Counted from the stretch's first letter, positions 10,563 through 21,960 are shown. The stretch is 64,000 nucleotides of DNA from Ascarosepion bandense (GCA_037127315.1 JBBBDQ010000421.1:3490001-3554000), one strand, 5' to 3'. Made by a program: numbers and translations. The notes: generated by a model from the sequence alone, not told the origin.

Positions 10563-10640
10563 TATAAAATACAATAATAAAAATAAACAAATATTGTCCA
10601 AAAACGTACATTTTTAAATTAAAAACTTTTTAATATTCTT

Positions 10641-10668
10641 TCCTATATATATATATATATATATATAA
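10641..10668. repeat. (TA)n microsatellite beside a palindrome
   Basis: A TA run that directly abuts the left end of the 150-bp palindrome. Confidence 0.95.
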
Positions 10669-10670
10669 CA

Positions 10671-10820
10671 TTTTACATTTGGGGATTAGCTATTTCAACA
10701 TGTCTACTAGAGACATGCATTGTTCAACTCCAGTCGGACGTAAAAATTTTACGTCCGACTGGTGTTGGACAATGCAGGTTCTAGTAACCTGTTGAAATAT
10801 CTATTTCCAAAATGTAAAAT
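10671..10820. repeat. 150-bp palindrome (foldback element)
   Basis: The left arm (10671-10745) and right arm (10746-10820) are inverted copies meeting at GACGTAAAAATTTTACGTC. Each arm also has its own small hairpin with a CTAGT loop: CATGTCT/AGACATG on the left and, in the right arm's own sense, CAGGTT/AACCTG. The stem bases differ between arms, but pairing is kept. Arm identity is roughly 80% by eye. It sits against a (TA)n run, as other foldbacks in this window do. Confidence 0.85.
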
Positions 10821-10966
10821 TTTAATTTACATTGAAATAAACGAATATCTGCTCTTTAAATTAAATTTACATAGAGCTCTTTGTTGGATTGGATCAGCTT
10901 TAATATTTGACCTAATATTATTAAGATACACTGGGATATTTTACCAATCTTTTCCTGTATTTATTA

Positions 10967-10969
<3 letters not shown>

Positions 10970-10998
<29 letters not shown>
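10970..10998. repeat. (TA)n microsatellite
   Basis: Uninterrupted TATATA run. Confidence 0.95.
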
Positions 10999-11118
10999 AC
11001 ACAATATGCCACAAAAACTAGATAAATTCAAAGCTACACATCCTTTTACCTTTACCGTCTCTCTATATAAAATCGTGTAGTGTGCTTCAATCCCCACCTA
11101 CATACATATATTTTGTTT

Positions 11119-11460
11119 TAATCCATTTACTAAGAGCAAGGCGATAATGACATTAATGTCACGAAAACGCAAGAGGCTTCTGAAAGTATTTCAGATAGAG
11201 TCGAAAACTCAATTTTAAATCGAAAGAACAAGTCATTATTCCTGTTCACATGTCTACGAAGGACAGTGAAACTGGATAATAGTTCAATCGATCTATTCTT
11301 ATTGGAGAAAAAATAAGTAGTATAAATTTAGGCATTAATAGTATAGAGTTAAGTTAGGAGTAACCAGAAACCCAGTCGTAAACAGGAAACAAGCGATAAA
11401 GGCCTCCTCCAGTTCAAAAGATCGCGGAGGTGTGTGAGCCGGAAAATAGCTGAACCTATC
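11119..11460 (-). repeat. LINE-tailed repeat of the 4.8-kb family, decayed
   Basis: AGAGCAAGGCGATAATGACA (11133 on) is the inverse of the LINE 3' tail. From 11363 to 11455 comes ACCAGAAACCCAGTCGTAAA..GGAAACAAG..GTGTGTGAGCCGG, the same block that is duplicated at 4861-5103. The distance between the parts is larger here, so a piece may be inserted or duplicated. Confidence 0.55.
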
Positions 11461-12310
11461 TGTTTCTATTATCATAAGATACTATCTATAAAAACGGTTG
11501 AATAAATAATCAGCGACCTTGTGATGCAGATACCCGTATCGATGCTTTTCCTAACACTGCAGTCTTAGCCGAAAATGGTTTTCTTTTCTATCGTCTCTGT
11601 CCCCATTATTTTCACTTTCTAGATCTCTATATAGTAAGATTACACATTCGTGCTCTAATATTTTACTTGAGTAATTCTTGAGTCTTGTACCGCGTGTACC
11701 TTAATATAAAATATCAACTGGGGTTTCGTTTATTAGATCAGGTACTTATTTTATTACAACATTCATCCCATAATCTATTTCAAGTGGCTTTCGAACTTGT
11801 ACCTGATGAACGTTAGCAAAGAAGTTGAGAGTTCGTTCATTGTATCAGTTAATTATTCCATTTAAAACTTTATTCAATAATAATCTACCTTGTACCTTGA
11901 ATCGGATTAACCAATAAAAAATTAGATTAGACCTCGTTCATTAGATTGGTCATTTATATTCCAATATAAACTTCAAGGATTTTTTGTACAAACAGAAACA
12001 ACGAACAAGAAATATCTTACAAAATAGATCAATGACGAACTTCAATATTTTGGGGACTAGAAGAATGCTTTATAAAAGAAGGACCGTATAGTGAGTGCAT
12101 TCAGTATAACTACTTCGTAAAAGCAATATATTTTTTATTTTAATCATCTAGGATAAATTTACTTTTTTTTTTTTTTTTGCTTTGTGTTCTGTTGTACTGC
12201 AAGCTGGCCTTTTATATACAATAATGTTTTCTACTGCTAAAGTGCCTTTGCATTGTATTTTTTAATGTGCAGATAGATTACTTTAAAAATTACATTTTAA
12301 ATACATTAAA
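11461..12310. other. No gene recognised
   Basis: AT-rich, with a poly-T run near 12164-12178. No element ends seen. Confidence 0.5.
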
Positions 12311-14020
12311 AACTTTCTTCCCTGAATACGTCCTTCAGGACAAAAGACCTGCTAAACAACAGGATCTATAAAAGCAAATGACGGAACCTTCATACTAGAA
12401 AAATTAAAATACTTCCGAAATGAGGCGCGTATATCAGAAATCTCTTTCACAACAAGAGAAAGCAACCGGCAATAGACAGAAATACGGACAGACCAGAAAT
12501 ATTGAAAACCAAAATAGAAGCGGCACTGGCCTAATTGAACAGAAACAAAGCAGCAGGACCCGGTGGTATTGTAATAAAGATGCTGTTGCTCTTAGACGGC
12601 TTTTGCATAGACAGGATCACTGAAATAATGAACGAAAACTAGAACAATTGCAATATACCGGGGGACTTAAGCAGATCAATTTTCATAGCACTAACCAAGA
12701 AGCTAGGTACAAACGAATGTGAACTCCATCGAACAATCAGCTTAACAGAACTCATCAGCCGGATACTGATGAACGGAATCGGCCCAGAATATAGGACAAG
12801 AATAGTGCAGATTGGTTAAAGATACCGGAACGAGGAACGTGATATCGATACTGAGAATGCTATCTGAAAGAGCAATACAAATGCAGAGGGGTCTTCGTCT
12901 AGGCTTTATAGCCTGTGCAAAGGCATTTGACAAAGTACGCCACAAAGGCTTGTATGAGATGCTCGGCAACTTCGCTATTTTCGGTAAAGTCATTAGGATA
13001 TTCAAGAACCTATATTAGCGGCAAACAGCTTACATATGAATAGGAAGTGAATGCGACAGGTATACAAAAATAGAAAGGGGCGTAAGACAAGGATATGTTT
13101 TCTCATCGTATCTAGCCTACTTATACAGTGAAACAATTCTGATAGAAATAAAATCCTTGCCAAGATTTATCATTCGTAGCCAATATCTCAGAAGTATGGG
13201 AAATGCGGATGACACGGTGTTGATACCAGACATGGAACGGAAATGCAGGACCTTCTACAGAAGGTAGCAAGAGAAAGTAAGAGAAATGGACTGAGCATAA
13301 ACTTCAAGAAAACTGAATGTATGGTCATCATCAAAAAGAGCACTAAGGCTAACTATAGTTCAGAGAAACTAAATTAAAAGAAATTTAAATACCGGGTAAG
13401 CGTTCTGACAGAGGATTGAAAGTGCGACACTGAGATACAAAGACGCATTGGCATGGCCAAGGATGCATTTCAAAAGCTAACCAGAGAGACAGGAAAATCT
13501 CATTGGAAACAAAGAAAAGAGTGCTGGAGTGTTATGTGATATCTGTTCTTCTGTTTGGCAGCGAATGTTGGACGATCTCTTCGAGGATGATGGAGAGGAT
13601 CGAGGCAGCAGAAATATGGCTCTACAGAATGATGCTGAGGATACCATGGACTGAACACGGAAATAACGACGAGGTGTTGGAGAGGAGGCAGACGAAAAGA
13701 AAGCTCTTACCTAACATCGCGAAGAGACAGCTGAAGTTCATGAGACACGTAATGTGGAAAGATGGCATAGAGACGCTAATACTCACACAACCGATAGAAG
13801 AAAAGAGGGACAGGAGAAAGCGCAAGACATATTTGATAGGCTTGAGCAAATGGATGGTAAAGCAGTGTTTGGGAGAGATAGTAAGAAGAAAAATATTAAG
13901 AGAGACAAGAAACAAATGCAGGTAGAAGTCCATGATACCCTACATGCTGAAAGGATACGGCATAAAAAGAAAAAGAAGAATGGGAGTACGTCTAATATAT
14001 CACTGCGTCATTTTTGCTGA
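12310..14020 (+). pseudogene. RTE/BovB-like LINE reverse transcriptase, degraded
   Basis: Over three frames the order of RTE-type reverse-transcriptase blocks is visible. There is an N-terminal part with NRSGTGLIEQ..SSRTRW-type residues (12420-12600), AFDKVRHKGLYEMLGNF near 12926, GVRQG near 13077 and NADDT near 13205 in place of the catalytic YADD. The C-terminal part holds LFGSECWTISSRMMERIEAA at about 13550 and RIPWTEHGNNDEVL near 13640, which is characteristic of RTE/BovB endonuclease-RT proteins. The endonuclease half is missing, so the copy is 5'-truncated. Several stops and frame changes, plus the Y-to-N change, show it is inactive. Related 3' pieces lie at 16830, 48079, 58274 and 59268. 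Confidence 0.8.
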
Positions 14021-14037
14021 TGACAAACAGGTACAGT

Positions 14038-14372
14038 ACTGTGCAAAAGGATGTGCGTGGTGGCGCAGTGAATATCGCCTCGGAGCGAGAAATCGGGGAA
14101 CCGAGATCGAATTCCAGTTAAATTCCTTGCATTCACTTACGCGCAAATACTCTTGGGAAAGGTATTAATCCGTCTCTTCCCTCCAGTTATGGATTAAATA
14201 GTAGGACAGATAGGGTTCTATAGCCCTGGTCGGCAACCAGTCTACCGCAGAAAGCAATGGCAACCTACTGCGGGATAACCTTCTGCCCAGTCAGTCATGT
14301 CTCTTTCGAGACATGATCGCCCAAAGCGTGTATCGCGCATGGCACTTAACTGACTGACTGACTGTGCAAAAG
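14038..14372 (+). mobile_element. Full-length tRNA-derived SINE with 12-bp target duplication
   Basis: The body runs from about 14050 to 14360. It has an A box (GTGGCGCAGTGAATATC), a B box (GATCGAATTCC), the core (TTGGGAAAGGTATTAATCCG, CCAGTTATGG), TCTACCGCAGAAAGCAATGG and TCATGTCTCTTTCGAGACATG. It ends with an (ACTG)n tail. ACTGTGCAAAAG is present on both sides (14038-14049 and 14361-14372), as expected for LINE-mediated insertion. The first bases of that duplication could be part of the ACTG tail. Compared with its relatives it is little mutated. Confidence 0.9.
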
Positions 14373-14459
14373 TATTAGGACAAGAACTATTTTATTTTTA
14401 TAAGGCGTCAAAATAAAGTTTAAAATCACCCCGTCGTAACGCTATTGCACACTACCGGT

Positions 14460-14552
14460 AGCGTAAGTGAATGCGAGGAGTTCAACTGGAATTCGAACTC
14501 GGCTCCCCGATTTGTCGTTCCGAGTCGATATCCACTGCACCACAACGCAGAT
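14460..14552 (-). mobile_element. SINE head fragment
   Basis: Minus-strand A box (GTGGTGCAGTGGATATC), B box (GAGTTCGAATTCC) and the first bases of the body (CATTCACTTACGC). The rest of the element is missing. Confidence 0.8.
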
Positions 14553-15716
14553 CCAAATCTGCTATTTTTTTTATCTAAATCATTGTTAGAGGGACTTTTG
14601 CACAACAGTGAACGCCACATACGAGGTCGGATATGATATCGAGTTGACGATTTCACTTTACACGCTTATATCCTTTACCCTACCCGCACAACTCTAATAG
14701 CTTGCTTAAACATTACTTGCTTAAATAGACTGAAGCTTTCTCTATTTTTTACCAGAATATTCTCTGCTTTAGGTTTGCGTCTAATATATCACTTCGTCTT
14801 TTATATCGTCAAATCGTCTAGATTCTGTGTCTGAAAGTATCTATCTCGGTTTCAGACTGAGTTACACTTACAGACAATAATAGAAAAGATTTTTGCATTA
14901 TTTCTTGATAAAATACCGCCAAAGATAACAGTCAATATTGCTCCAGCGTTTACCAGTTGAGCAACATCACCGTTCATTACGTTGCCGCACTTCATGTTAG
15001 CTAATCGCATTCAAGGATCGGATGATTCTAACCGGTCTTCTGTAGCAAATACTGACGCCTGTTGTCTGTTTGTTCTCTATCACCGGCTGAACAATTTGTA
15101 GACATAAAAGCCTAACGCTAAAAGGGCAACTGGCAAGGGAATGCTAAGAAAGTGTTGAAGTGATAAAACTGTTTGAAAGTAATTAATAATTCAATAGGCG
15201 AGTTAATTATTAACAAGAAATAACAACAAATGTGAAGGCAGAATAAGTAAGGACTAGAGAAATACGATTGTTGTTGAAAGTGACCAGCGATAAATTAAAG
15301 ATGCATTCATAGAACATTTGGTGCAGGAAATAAGCAGTAAAGATGGAGTGGTTTCGAGAGACTGTTTTTTATAGATTGAGGGGGGGTATGGATCTATGCG
15401 TATGTATATATGTATTTGTGTATGTAAAGATTGTGACAATAGACGTTTCTGTATGTATGTACTAGCATGAAGCCACAAGGAATTGTGATAGAGGGCTTGA
15501 ACGAACTGGCCTCTTTTCAAATTATTCATCACGCCAAATAATGCGTTATCTCCTAGTAATTGTAACTAAGATTGGCTGAGCATAGTTGCAGTATACACCA
15601 ACTTCTTCTATAGTTTTGTATAAATAACAGCGATTAGGGATATCAAACAATTTGCCGCACACATTCATTCCCTATTTCATGTTTGACCAAATCGCGACAA
15701 AACACGCACCTAGACA

Positions 15717-15717
<1 letters not shown>
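14553..15717. other. No gene recognised
   Basis: Mixed sequence with a 92-codon frame at 15254-15532 on the minus strand that has no recognisable domain. A possible low-copy spacer. Confidence 0.45.

Positions 15718-15746
<29 letters not shown>
15718..15746. repeat. (CA)n microsatellite
   Basis: Uninterrupted CACACA run. Confidence 0.95.
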
Positions 15747-15747
<1 letters not shown>

Positions 15748-15839
15748 TATTAAACATTTTTCAGTTTTTGTATGTTTGTTTTTAAAAATTGAAAAATGTT
15801 TTCATAATGCGTGTGTGCGTGTCTTCGTAAGTTTGTTTT

Positions 15840-16146
15840 GCGGATGAGAGTTGTGGTGCAATGGATATCGACTCAGAACGAGAAATCGGGGAGCCGAGTT
15901 CGAATTACAGTTGGATTCCTTGCATTCACATACGTACAAATACCCTTGGGAAAGGTATTAATCCGTCTCTTCCCTTCTAGTTATGGGTTAACTAATAGGG
16001 CAGATTGGGTTCTATAGCCTTGGCTGGCAACCAGTCTACCGCAGAGAGCAATGGCATTCTACTGTGGGATAATCTTCGGCTCAGTTAGTCATGTCTCTTT
16101 CGAGGCATGATCGTCCAAAACGTGTATCACGTATGGCACTGAATTA
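15840..16146 (+). mobile_element. tRNA-derived SINE, nearly full length
   Basis: A box (TTGTGGTGCAATGGATATC), B box (GAGTTCGAATTAC), the common core, TCTACCGCAGAGAGCAATGG, TCATGTCTCTTTCGAGGCATG and the end CGTATGGCACTGAATTA. The (ACTG)n tail is eroded. It joins directly to the minisatellite that follows. Confidence 0.88.
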
Positions 16147-16829
16147 GAAGAAAAAGCTTTTTTTTTACACGCGATAATGTTTTTCTCGGGTGAGAAAATT
16201 CGAGAAAAGGTGTATTTTAGACGAAATGATACTTTTCTAAGGAAAGCAAATAGAAAAAAGATTTTTTTTCTTAAATAGAGTTTCAGGTGAGATAAAGTTT
16301 TTTTCTCATAAAAACAAACTGAATAAAATGTGTTTATTTTAGACGTGATATATCCTTTCTTCTAGAGAGAAAACATAAAAGTGTATTTTTATCAAATAGA
16401 AGAAAAAGAAATATATATTTAGACGAGTTGATTCTTCGGTGAAGAGATAAATAGACGAAAAGCGGTTTTAAACGAGATTATGCTGTTCTCGGGGGAACAA
16501 ATTAAATACGAAGTGTTTTTAGAAAAGATGATGTTTTTCCACGATAGAAAATAGGAAAAAAAAGTGGGGTTTTTTTAAGAAGAGCTAGTAGAAGAAAACG
16601 AGGTTTTAGTAGACGAGGTGAATGCTTTCTCAGAAGAGCAAATATAGTAAAAAGAAATTTAGACGAGATGTTCTATGTACTAGAATACCAAACAGAAGAA
16701 AATGTTTTTTGACGTGATATATGCTTTTCTCATGTCAGCAAATAGAATAAAAGGTTTGTTTTTTCTTTTATTTGATGAGCTGATGCTTTTTTCTAGATAC
16801 CAAATTTAAGAAATATTTTTTTTAGAGGA
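16147..16829 (+). repeat. Degenerate ~50-bp minisatellite, left part
   Basis: About ten to twelve diverged units of the form TTTTTAGACGAGATGATGCT, then TTTCTCAGGAGAGCAAATAG, then AAGAAAAAG. The anchors 'TTTTAGACG', 'TTTTCTC' and 'CAAATAGAAGAAAA' recur in that order. The unit length drifts between roughly 45 and 65 bp. No frame is conserved. Confidence 0.75.
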
Positions 16830-17175
16830 GACGATTATCATGGACCGAGCATGTGAGCAATGACGAGGTGTGGTGAAAAATGGAAATGAAAAGGAAATTA
16901 ATACTGAGCATCAGGAAGAGACAAATGAAGTTCCTGGGACATGCAATGAGGAAGGAGGGCTTGGAGAACCTGATACTAACAGGCCAGATAGAGGGAAAAG
17001 AGACAGAGGAAAGCAGCGGATGACATATTTGAAGGACCTGAGCAGTGGGATGACAGAACGAGGGTTGAGACACGTTACAGGAGAAAGCGTGCTAAGAGCC
17101 ACCAGAGATAGAGAGACGTGGAAGGCCATGATCACATACGACCTGAAAGGACAAGGCACATAGAAGGAGAAGAAG
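16830..17175 (+). pseudogene. RTE-type LINE C-terminal fragment inside the minisatellite
   Basis: GAGGAGACGATTATCATGGACCG.. encodes a run of the RT C-terminus (SWTEHVSND-like), then an in-frame piece at 16870-17163 with QRMTYLKDLSSGMTERGLRH, TGESVLRATRDRETWKAMI and a stop. This is the conserved end of the RTE/BovB-like protein also seen at 12310 and 48079. One frame change occurs near 16870-16900. The minisatellite resumes immediately after it. Confidence 0.8.
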
Positions 17176-17715
17176 AAGATACTATTCTGAGGAGAGCAAA
17201 CAGAAGAAAAAGGGCTATTTTTAGAAGAACTGATTCTGATCTAAGGACAGCAAATAAAAGTAAAAGGGATTATTTTCGATGAGATTATACTTTTCTCTAG
17301 AGAGTAAGTAGAAGAAAAATATTTTTAGACGGGGTATGTGCTTTTCTCAGAAGAGTAAACAGGTTTACAAGAGTTTTTTAGAGTATATGATTCTTTTCTC
17401 AGGTGATCAAGTTGACAAAAATGTTTTAAGATGAGATGTTTTTCTCAGAAGAGAAAATAATAAAAAAAGAGTTTTTAGACGAGTAGATTTTCTCAGAAAA
17501 GTAAATAGAAGAAAAGCCGTTTTTCTAGACGAGCTGATGGCAAGCAAAGAGAAGAAATACCTTTTTTAAGAGAAAATGATGGTTTTCTTAAGAGAGAAAA
17601 TAGAATTTGTTAGACGTGATGATGCTTTTCTCTAGAGACCAAATAGAAGAAAAGTTTTTTTAGACGAAATGTTAATTTTCTCATGAAAGCAAATTAAAAA
17701 AAAAAGTTAATTTAA
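17176..17715 (+). repeat. Degenerate ~50-bp minisatellite, right part
   Basis: The same unit as at 16147-16829 continues (CTGAGGAGAGCAAACAGAAG, TTTTTAGACGGGGTATGTGC, TTTTAGACGTGATGATGCTT-like words) for another nine or ten units, ending near the poly-A at about 17700. Confidence 0.75.
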
Positions 17716-17894
17716 TGAGTTGCTTCGTCTAACCCATTCGCCATCCTTTATCCGCACTCAATTTTACAAAGCCCGATCCTTGAAGCTGATGTCTATAAAT
17801 GATAAATGTAATTAAAGAAAATCAGTTCCGCTATTTCTTTATTTGCTTGTCTGTAAAACTTGGCATTGGGAGTATAATACACCAGTCCTGCTTT

Positions 17895-18077
17895 CAGTCA
17901 TTCAGTTAAAGTACCATACGTGATACACGCTTGGGCGATCATGTCTCATTCGAGAAATGGCTGACTGGACAGAAGATTATCCCGCAATAGGTTGCCATTA
18001 ATTTCTGCAGTAGACTGGTGGCCAGCCAAGGCTTTAGAACCCACTCTCTCCTGTTATTTAAACCATAACTGGAGGGA
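17895..18077 (-). mobile_element. 5'-truncated SINE
   Basis: Only the 3' half is present on the minus strand: CCTCCAGTTATGGTTTAAAT, GTTCTAAAGCC, TCTACTGCAGAAATTAATGG, GACATGATCGCCCAAGCGTG and the ACTG-type end. The tRNA head is missing. The palindromic TCTCTTTCGAGACA motif is altered. Confidence 0.85.
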
Positions 18078-18166
18078 ACCTGAAAACCTAGAACATTAGA
18101 GTCATGTTCTCAAGTAACCTTATACATGGCATCCAATGCGCTCCGAACTGTCCAAACTATCATCTA

Positions 18167-18870
18167 CTAGTAAGTATAACCCGGCGTTGCTCGGGTGTAA
18201 TGAAATCTTTAAAACTAATCCATGGTCCTGGAGCTCAGACTCTTTGGACATTGGCACGGAAGAATAAAAAGCAATAGTTGTTTCAAATAAGTTTTTTTCG
18301 TCGAAAACTGAATTTTGAAGGCTAAATAAGTCCTCTGAGTAAATGGTATCATGGCTGAGACTAAGAACTACAATTGTACCTACTTAGAGCCAAACCAGAA
18401 GCAAAAATTAAAATAAAAAGGCTGAAAAAATACAGACATACAGGCAGATAAACAGACACACACACAAACATCTTGCCTTTTATATATATATATATATATA
18501 TAGATAGATATATATATATATATATATATTATCGATTTTCTGCACTATTGTAAGAACTGCAACCTTGAAACTTGTGAATATCGTTTCTTATATCTTTGTC
18601 TATGAGTGTATTAAATTTGATTAAAATCGGACCACTCCTTCTATAACAGGATTTCTTCGATTATCGATTTTCGATATTTATCGGTGGTACCTCGACACAA
18701 AACCTAGCTATGAACACTCGTAGACGCTTATAGTACAACTGTGTAAATTTTCCAGAAAATCGGTTAAGCCGTTTCGAAGCCTATAGGTAACGGACAGACA
18801 CAGACATACACACACAGACATACACACACACAGAGAGAGAGACAAAGTTCCATTTATAAATAAGTTTAGA
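18167..18870 (-). mobile_element. Non-autonomous Helitron-like element, complete
   Basis: On the minus strand it begins TCTAAACTTATTTATAAATG at 18870 and ends in CTAG at 18167, with A before and T after. The GC-rich CCCGAGCAACGCCGGG block precedes the end. It carries a (TA)n run at 18481-18530, where the first copy has only a few TA units. No Rep/helicase frame. Confidence 0.87.
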
Positions 18871-19028
18871 TTTAGATATACAACTATTTTTTTCAAAAGA
18901 ATTTAAAATGACTTAAGCCAATTCATTTTTATGACTTCAGAAACATCGTTCTTCCTCAGATTCTATATAGTAGAACTACAAAACCACTACCGCTTTAACA
19001 AATAACAAAAATCATATCTTGAACACAA

Positions 19029-19113
19029 GGATATTTGCACGTAAGTGAATGCAAGGAATTTAATTCGAATTCGAATTCGGCTACCCTGATTTCTCGTTCC
19101 GAACCTATGTCCA
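19029..19113 (-). mobile_element. SINE head fragment
   Basis: Minus-strand remnant with an eroded A box and GAATTCGAATTCGAATT around the B box, followed by CATTCACTTACGTGCAAAT. Both ends are lost. Confidence 0.65.
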
Positions 19114-19210
19114 CGGCATGATTTATTCGAGTGCTCTTGTGCCATAGCCACGGCGGAAACCTGAAACTACGGATAAAACTAAGACCTATGTATACTATAT
19201 TTTAATACCT

Positions 19211-19541
19211 GCGTCCCAAGTCTGTCAGTTAAGTGCCATACATGATACACGCTTGGGCGATCATGTCTCGAAAGAGACATGACTGACTGGGCAGAAGATT
19301 ATCCCGCAGTAGGTTGCCATTGCTTTCTGTGGCAGACTGGTTGCCGACCAAGGCTATAGAACCCAATCTGTCCTGTTATTTAACCCATAACTGGAAGGAA
19401 GAGACGGATTAATACCTTTCCCAAGGGTATTTGCGCGTAAGTGAATGCAAAGAATTCAGCTGGAATTCGAACTCGGCTCCCCAATTTCTTGTTCCGAGCC
19501 GATATCCAATGCACCACAACGCACATCCCGCGTCCCAAGTC
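19211..19541 (-). mobile_element. Full-length tRNA-derived SINE with 12-bp target duplication
   Basis: The body spans 19223-19529 on the minus strand, from TGCGTTGTGGTGCATTGG (A box) and GAGTTCGAATTCC (B box) through the full core to GGCACTTAACTGACAG. GCGTCCCAAGTC flanks both sides (19211-19222 and 19530-19541). The hairpin-like TCATGTCTCTTTCGAGACAT is intact. Confidence 0.9.
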
Positions 19542-19555
19542 ACTTCGACGAAATG

Positions 19556-19690
19556 TATTGGTTAGCAACTTGTTTCCATAGAAAAGTTGAGTAGTGAGTT
19601 CAGTCCTCACTGGATGCTTCATATTTTCGACCTTGTGCCATGTCTTAGTAAATGCATACCTGTGATTCAGTTTGTCTTTTCTTTAATCAA
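19556..19690 (+). repeat. Possible tRNA-like repeat, third type
   Basis: GGTTAGCAACTTG..AGTAGTGAGTTCAGTCCTCACTGG looks like a degenerate tRNA arm with a B-box-like GAGTTCAGTCC. A similar piece is found at 35190-35250 (GGGTTTGATCCTCACTGG). Weakly supported. Confidence 0.35.
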
Positions 19691-20516
19691 CTAACCTCAA
19701 ACTAAGAAAACGGACGACATGCGAACCTATCTGCTACTATTTGGAAAAATAATTAGTAATTAAAATATAAGAGTTTAGACTGAGACGTTAGAAGTAGTGT
19801 TGAAGGAGAGTTTATAATGAACCGGAAACCCAATCATAAACAGAGAATAAACTTTCTATCCAGAAGAATGGCGGGGGATGAATTTTACTTTTTAAACGAA
19901 GTACAAAAACAGAATACCGAAACATAAGTCGTGATATATCAATATACTCATAGCTATATGCTACAGATAGAGGATTCGCTCTTACCTAGCAAACTCGTCA
20001 ACCATATTTTCTTTAGTTAACAATAGAACTGTCTTAAATATCCGAGCAAAGATCATTCCCTAATTTGACCTTCTCGAAATGTTATGACTTACTATTAAGA
20101 TAGAAATAAATAGATATGATTCGCTAAATTCGAAATCGACATTAAATTAAATAAGAAAACAGAGAAAGGAATGTGCGGGATATACTCAAGGTTTTCTTTG
20201 TTTACTTTAAATACTAATTTGAACTTATTTTGAACATAATGCAACAAGTATGTGACAAGCTTTGAAGATCAAATACATTACTCAAACTCGATTGCTAAAT
20301 GTTGCCCCACACGGAAGCATTCAAGTTTTATTTGGTTGTATCCGAAGCTAAAAAACAATGAAAATAAAAAGAAAATAGCATGAATAAATAATGTTTAATA
20401 TGGTTCTTGTTTTCCGTTGTATCAAACTAAGAAAATAAATATTAATGAATTGAATTAGTCATTAAAATACAATTTCTATTCTCCGGACATTACCATGACT
20501 GCGTCTCATTCATCTA
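19691..20516. other. No gene recognised; trace of the 4.8-kb repeat near 19810
   Basis: AT-rich. GAACCGGAAACCCAATCATAAAC at about 19819 matches the block duplicated at 4861-5103. Nothing else can be assigned. Confidence 0.45.
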
Positions 20517-21141
20517 TCTAAAATTATTTATAAATGGAACTTTGTCTGTGTGTGTGTGTGTGTCCGTTACCTATAGACTCCGAAATCGCTGAACCGATTT
20601 TCTTGAGAATTTACACAGTTGTACTATAAGCGTCTGCAAGTGTTCTTGGGTAGGTTTTGTGTCGAGGTACTCCCCGATAAATATCGAAAATCGATAATCG
20701 AAAAAATTGGGTTACACAAGGAGTGGTCCGATTTTAATCAAATTTGATACACTCATAGACAAAGACATAAGAAACGATATTCACAAGTTTCAAGGTTGCA
20801 GTTCTATCATTGGATAACTTATTTGACTCCGATATTGGAAATCGATACCCCGATATCCTACCGGGTCTGATCAAAATCAGTTTTTCAGCCCTTTTATTTT
20901 AGTTTTTGCTTCTGGTTTGGCTCTAAGTGGGTATAATTGTAGTTCTTAGTCTCAGCCATGATACCATTTACTCAGAGGACTTATTTAGCCTTCAAATTTT
21001 AGTTTAAGACAAAAAATACTTATTTAACTGGAAACAACTATTGCTTTTTAGCCATTCGTGACAACGTCCAAAGAGTCTGAGCTCCATTGATTAGTTTTAA
21101 AGCTTTCATTACACCCGAGCAACGCTGGGCTACACTGCTAG
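20517..21141 (+). mobile_element. Helitron-like element with internal deletions
   Basis: Starts TCTAAAATTATTTATAAATG and ends CTAG at 21141 before T. Compared with the other copies, the segment with the (TA)n run and the GGCAAGATGTTTGTG block is replaced by unrelated sequence (20815-20880). A part of the distal region is also missing, making the copy about 80-130 bp shorter. Confidence 0.83.
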
Positions 21142-21664
21142 TGTATGACAGTTATCTTTCTTCGTCGTCGACGAAGGAAAATAATCTTATATACTAAAAC
21201 AGAATATAAAATTTCAACATTCTGAAAGCCAATTTCTACTTTAAGCTGGTAACGATATCTTCATGTATTAGAAAATCCGAAAAACTTCTAAAGCACATTT
21301 GCCATCCTGTGACGGTGTAACACTAATACCAATGTCTCAGCTTTAGAAGTTGAAGTATGCTACAATAAGTTTTTATTACTTCAAACCAGTCATATATGAA
21401 CGAACTTCCAGTACCCCTTCCTCTGAGTAAATTATATTAATTTTTATATAAAAAAATCATGATTTGTCTCGCTAATGAATGGTTGGTTTGTTTTTAGGAC
21501 ATATCAACTTCGGCGGGTCATTTATTGCAAACTAAACTTTTATTCATTTATTGCTGGTAACACCTTTTTCTTTTAACAATTTATTGTTGTTTTTATATAA
21601 GTTTTGTATCTAGTAATACTTTTTCTTTTCGAGTATCAAGATTTATTGGGATTTGTTTTTAAGG
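21142..21664. other. No gene recognised
   Basis: AT-rich spacer between a Helitron and a SINE. Confidence 0.5.
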
Positions 21665-21847
21665 GCTCCCAAGTCCTACTCTTGTTATTCAACCCATAAC
21701 TGGAGCGAAGGGACGGATTAATACCTTTCCCAAGGGTACCAATGCTTAAATGAATGCAGGGTATTCAACTAGAATTCGAACTCAGCTCACCGACTTTTCT
21801 TTCCGAGCCGATATCCACTGCACCACAACGCACATCCGTCACTAATT
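21665..21847 (-). mobile_element. tRNA-derived body of the second composite 5S-tRNA SINE
   Basis: On the minus strand the linker TTAGTGACGGATGTGCG is followed by the A box (TTGTGGTGCAGTGGATATCG), GAGTTCGAATTCTAG (B box), CATTCATTTAAGC and the common core GGAAAGGTATTAATCCGTC. The copy ends around GGTTGAATAACAAGAGTAGG. Confidence 0.8.
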
Positions 21848-21960
21848 GCTTATAATACCTGGTATTCCCAAACGGTCACCCATCTAAGTACTGACCGGGC
21901 TCAACGTTTCTTAAATTTGGTGATCGAGCGAGAACCGGTGTATTCAACGTTATATGGCAG
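21848..21960 (-). repeat. 5S rRNA-derived head of the second composite SINE
   Basis: Inverse of a 5S-like block: GCCATATAACG, CGCTCGATCACC, GCCCGGTCAGTACTTAGATG, GGTGACCGTTTGGGAATACC, AGGTATTATAAGC. It lies in the same order, spacing and linker relative to the tRNA block as at 2453. The two copies differ at many positions, so they are independent insertions rather than one recent duplication. Confidence 0.85.

Noticed and set aside
10671..10820. Hammerhead ribozyme in the palindrome arms
   Set aside because: A stem followed by GAAA is present, but no CTGATGA box; I report only the covarying stem.
14038..19541. Real tRNA genes at the A/B-box heads
   Set aside because: Boxes are present but no complete cloverleaf with a matching acceptor stem and anticodon arm is seen; each head continues into the SINE core.
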